A stretch of DNA of 25,368 nucleotides, from NCBI GenBank assembly GCA_033763735.1, contig JANRJY010000101.1, positions 1-25,368 of the forward strand, given 5' to 3'. The stretch is from JANRJY01 sp033763735. GTDB lineage: Bacteria > Bacteroidota > Bacteroidia > Cytophagales > UBA9547. The notes under the pieces were generated by a model. It did not search any database. It worked only from the letters and a program-made list of their open reading frames with translations, and was not told where the DNA came from. Positions 22,696 through 25,368 of this stretch are shown here, piece after piece. Numbering within the stretch: position 1 is the first letter of the stretch; each line of letters opens with the position of its first letter. A program made the position numbers and the translations under genes.

Positions 22696-23085
22696 CTAAT
22701 CGTTTTCCTGATACCCCAATGGCAAATCTTGTGCTACTAATCCTTTCAATCCCCAGCTATTTTTTGGAACAGGGTATACAATCACTTCAACATCGTCTTT
22801 TGGCAGATCCAAATCATCGCAAATACGCTCCAATATCAAGTGAATTACTTCCTTTATTTTGTCTTGTGGTCTTCCTTCAAAAAGTGTGATTTCAATTAGG
22901 GTATATCTGTCGGTTCTGTCTGAAGGGTAGTATACACTTTCTCTGTCTATAGCATGGAAAAAATGATATCTTTTATCAGCAGGTAAACCAAGTTTGATCA
23001 CCATACATTCATGAATGATTTGCGACATTTTATCGCGATTGATGAGTATATTTCGCTTTACTCCGTGTACTTTTACTATTGCCAT
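22696..23085 (-). CDS. Tautomerase-fold protein lacking Pro1
   Basis: 129 aa resembling the 4-oxalocrotonate tautomerase / MIF superfamily, in its longer Tautomerase_2/3-like form. Supporting segments are RDKMSQIIHECMVIKLGLPADKRYHFFHAI, PSDRTDRYTLIEITLFEGRPQDKIKEVIHLILERI and DVEVIVYPVPKNSWGLKG. In catalytic members the residue after the initiator Met is proline, the general base; here it is alanine (MAIVKVHG), so classical tautomerase activity is doubtful. It lies between ftsI and murE, where I know of no required dcw gene, with 11-bp and 7-bp spacing to its neighbours. Function unknown. Confidence 0.72.
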   Translation of the reverse strand: MAIVKVHGVKRNILINRDKMSQIIHECMVIKLGLPADKRYHFFHAIDRESVYYPSDRTDRYTLIEITLFEGRPQDKIKEVIHLILERICDDLDLPKDDVEVIVYPVPKNSWGLKGLVAQDLPLGYQEND

Positions 23086-23096
23086 TGATTTAGGTA

Positions 23097-23273
23097 TTAT
23101 TTATTAGATTTAGAATTGATTGTGTTTTCGATACATTGATAACTATCCGTTTCGTTTTGCAATTGACCGAACAATTTAAGATGAAAGGCTATGGAATAAT
23201 ACACATCATTGTCCTGATTTCGCTGTTTTGATAGCTTTTCCTGAATTTTGTTCTTGTAATTACTTTGTCGCAT
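23097..23273 (-). CDS. 58-aa hypothetical protein following ftsI
   Basis: The frame is open further upstream inside ftsI, but the ATG at 23273, one base after the ftsI stop, is the natural start for a coupled gene. The product begins MRQSNYKNKIQEKLSKQ, is polar and charged, with a short hydrophobic patch (YYSIAFHLKLFGQL), one cysteine, and an Asn/Ser/Lys-rich end. No signal peptide, no recognised family. It ends 11 bp before the tautomerase-like gene. Support is positional only. Confidence 0.5.
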   Translation of the reverse strand: MRQSNYKNKIQEKLSKQRNQDNDVYYSIAFHLKLFGQLQNETDSYQCIENTINSKSNK

Positions 23274-23274
23274 A

Positions 23275-25368
23275 TTATCCAAGTTTGAGATAAACGATAT
23301 TTCCTTTGTTGATTCGTACGCCGGGTTGAATGGATTGAGCACTTACTCTTCCTAATCCGGAATATTTGACCTTAATCCCTTTGTTTTCAAGTATATACAA
23401 TGCATCTTTGATAGTCATCCCGGTTACGTCGGGCATCAGATTTTGAATCATTTTGCGTCCTCTCCATATAATGGCATTATTATGGATGTTGGCTGCAACC
23501 CATTCTTCCTCAGTTGATGAATGATTGGATATTCCAAATTCGTTGCACAATTTCTTGATGTCTTCTCCAAACCCGGCCCTTACCACCGGGAAATCAAACA
23601 TTTTGGGTTGTTCCGGTTCCTTCAACAATTTGTGCATTGCTGGATCGAGTGCATATATTTTGTCCGCCACTTCTTTGAATACCGGAGCACACACATCCCT
23701 TGCCATCATGTTGATGTCTTTTGGTTTGGAAATCACAACGATGCAGCTGTATTTGGGTTCTTCGGCCGGAAAAAATCCGCAAAACGAGGTATAATATCTT
23801 CTTACATATGATTTGTTTTCGAGTATTTGAGCGGTGCCTGTTTTGCCGGCTATTTTATAATTTTCGTTTTTGATGTTGGATGCGGTTCCGGACTCAACTA
23901 CTTCCACCATCATATCTTTTACTTTTTCCAGTGTTTGATCAGAACATATTTTTTCGTTCAGCACTTTGGTTTTAAAAGTCTGAACTGTTTTGTCCGATTT
24001 GAATACATTTTTTACGATAATGGGTTGAATCATTTTGCCATTATTGGCAACTGCATTATAAAATGTAAGCGTATGAATGGGCGAAAGCTTCATTTCATAA
24101 CCAATTGACATCCAAAGCAATGATATGCCACTCCAGGTTTTGTCAGATGGTCGTTTGATATACGGCTTTGCTTCACCTGCCATTTGAAAATTGATAGGCT
24201 TATCCAATCCAAAATTGCTGATGTAATCCATGAATTTATTTGGCTTATGAGCAAACTGCTCCTGTATTAACTTAGCGACTCCAATATTGGATGACTTTGC
24301 AAATACATCTCTAACCGTAAGGCGACCATAACCTCCTTTATCATAACTGGCATCTTCCATATATCTGTCAAAAAATTTGAATCGTCCTTTGCCACAATCA
24401 ACCGAATCATTGAGTTCAATGTTTTTGTCTTCAAGCAATGCCATCATCGAAGCAAGCTTAAAGGTAGAGCCCGGATCAGTAAGACCTTGATTGCCAACAG
24501 CATAATTATACCTTTCGCGATACACCCCATTTTCGTCTTTACCCAGATTGGCGATTGCTTTAATTTCACCGGTTTTTACCTCCATCAGTACCACACATCC
24601 ATATTCAGCATCGTGTTTAGTAAGATGATATTCCAAAGAGCTTTCGGCAACATCTTGCAAATTTACATCTATGGTGGTTTGAATATCATAACCATGTTCG
24701 GCTATAGTTTCTTCATCGTTGTGCAAAGGTTTCCAACTACCACCGGCAAGCTTTCTGAATAATGCTTCTCCATCTTTGCCACCAAGCATTTTGTTGAAGC
24801 TAAATTCCAATCCTGCTCCTTGATTATCTTCATTAATAAATCCCAAAGTTCTTAATGCCAACATGTTGAATGGCTTATATCGAGTTTCAAAACGCTCAAA
24901 TATTGCCCCACCTTTATATCGACCTTTTCGAAAAATAGGCCATTTCATTATTTCAATTTTTTCTTCGTGGCTTACCTGACGATTGCCAAGTGCTAAATAT
25001 CGTTCACCTGAAACTCTGCCATCTTTAATCTTTCTTTTGTATTCGGTTTGAGATTTATCACCAAAAAACCGGGATAACTTAAGCGACAATGAATCAATTC
25101 CCTTATTAAAAACGGTGTCATGTATCGCCTTATCTGTTGGGTCCATAAAAAGTTTGTATCTAGGAATGGAAGTGGCTAACAAACTGCCATTATCTGACAG
25201 AATGTTTCCTCTATTCGCCTTGATGGACATATATCGCAAGGAAACCTGCTCAGCTTTTTTGCGCCATTTCTCCCCATCTTTGATTTGAACAATGGAGATT
25301 TTGACAACCACAATCAAAGCAAATAGCACGCAAAACAAAAATGCGATTCGAGTTCGTAGTACTATTTC
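23275..25368 (-). CDS. ftsI: FtsI/PBP3-type septal transpeptidase with PASTA domain (5' end outside window)
   Basis: 697 residues are visible; the frame runs open to the window edge (…EIVLRTRIAFLFCVLFALIVVV), so the true start lies just beyond 25368 and the TTG at 25338 is not the start. It is a class B penicillin-binding protein: one N-terminal transmembrane helix, a pedestal domain with the ANRGNILSDNGSLLATS motif, and then the transpeptidase domain with PGSTFKLASM (SxxK), KSSNIG (SxN) and AGKTGTAQ (KTG), all intact. A C-terminal PASTA domain (MPDVTGMTIKDALYILENKGIKV and following) is present, as in many Bacteroidota FtsI proteins. It cross-links septal peptidoglycan with FtsW. Confidence 0.96.
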   Translation of the reverse strand, partial: EIVLRTRIAFLFCVLFALIVVVKISIVQIKDGEKWRKKAEQVSLRYMSIKANRGNILSDNGSLLATSIPRYKLFMDPTDKAIHDTVFNKGIDSLSLKLSRFFGDKSQTEYKRKIKDGRVSGERYLALGNRQVSHEEKIEIMKWPIFRKGRYKGGAIFERFETRYKPFNMLALRTLGFINEDNQGAGLEFSFNKMLGGKDGEALFRKLAGGSWKPLHNDEETIAEHGYDIQTTIDVNLQDVAESSLEYHLTKHDAEYGCVVLMEVKTGEIKAIANLGKDENGVYRERYNYAVGNQGLTDPGSTFKLASMMALLEDKNIELNDSVDCGKGRFKFFDRYMEDASYDKGGYGRLTVRDVFAKSSNIGVAKLIQEQFAHKPNKFMDYISNFGLDKPINFQMAGEAKPYIKRPSDKTWSGISLLWMSIGYEMKLSPIHTLTFYNAVANNGKMIQPIIVKNVFKSDKTVQTFKTKVLNEKICSDQTLEKVKDMMVEVVESGTASNIKNENYKIAGKTGTAQILENKSYVRRYYTSFCGFFPAEEPKYSCIVVISKPKDINMMARDVCAPVFKEVADKIYALDPAMHKLLKEPEQPKMFDFPVVRAGFGEDIKKLCNEFGISNHSSTEEEWVAANIHNNAIIWRGRKMIQNLMPDVTGMTIKDALYILENKGIKVKYSGLGRVSAQSIQPGVRINKGNIVYLKLG

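Noticed and set aside
23274..23342. Longer form of the 58-aa protein starting inside ftsI
   Set aside because: It would overlap the PASTA domain coding sequence by about 70 bases; the ATG just after the ftsI stop is the simpler start.

Overview
The window is AT-rich DNA that looks like a chromosome segment of a Bacteroidota bacterium. The signs are a large secreted protein ending in a type IX secretion (T9SS) sorting domain, an FtsZ with the Bacteroidota-style C-terminus (ending HDNVD), a penicillin-binding protein with a C-terminal PASTA domain, a DNPR-type (meso-diaminopimelate) MurE, and the near absence of Shine-Dalgarno sequences. I cannot name the genus.

Layout, left to right. (1) 2-178, + strand: the 3' end of a NupC-type nucleoside transporter. 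(2) 163-3120, - strand: a five-gene arsenic-type operon read in the order arsR, arsI/cadI-like dioxygenase, exported ArsC-like protein, cytoplasmic ArsC-like protein, DUF2490 protein. Two identical 12-bp palindromes, one before arsR and one between arsR and arsI, are probable ArsR operators. (3) 3284-9210, + strand: three closely spaced genes for exported proteins: a giant FG-GAP/MBG/T9SS surface protein, a caspase-like (C14) protease with a signal peptide, and a membrane-anchored protein. (4) 9207-25368, - strand: most of the division and cell wall (dcw) cluster, in transcription order ftsI (cut by the window edge), murE, mraY, murD, ftsW, murG, murC, ftsQ, ftsA, ftsZ.

The dcw genes are in the usual Bacteroidota order, but accessory genes sit between them in the same orientation. 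A 58-aa ORF and a tautomerase-fold protein lie between ftsI and murE. A 59-aa ORF lies between murE and mraY. An S23-type four-helix-bundle gene bounded by inverted repeats lies between mraY and murD. A small DRTKF-motif protein plus a nucleotidyltransferase lie between ftsW and murG. A MntA/HepT (type VII toxin-antitoxin) pair lies between ftsQ and ftsA. Many junctions are ATGA or TAATG overlaps, so the accessory genes are probably co-transcribed and often translationally coupled with essential genes. Repeats mark several junctions: a 33-bp palindrome at murD/ftsW, CCCC-rich intergenic elements upstream of ftsZ and downstream of ftsW, and the inverted repeats around the S23 gene.

MurC, MurD, MurE, MraY and MurG make lipid II. 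FtsW and FtsI polymerise and cross-link it at the septum, under FtsQ, FtsA and FtsZ. The arsenic operon would reduce arsenate and cleave organoarsenicals, but no efflux pump is visible. There is no gene-free stretch over 300 bases; the largest is 3121-3283, which holds the divergent ars/surface-protein control region. I saw no rRNA, tRNA, CRISPR array or complete insertion sequence.
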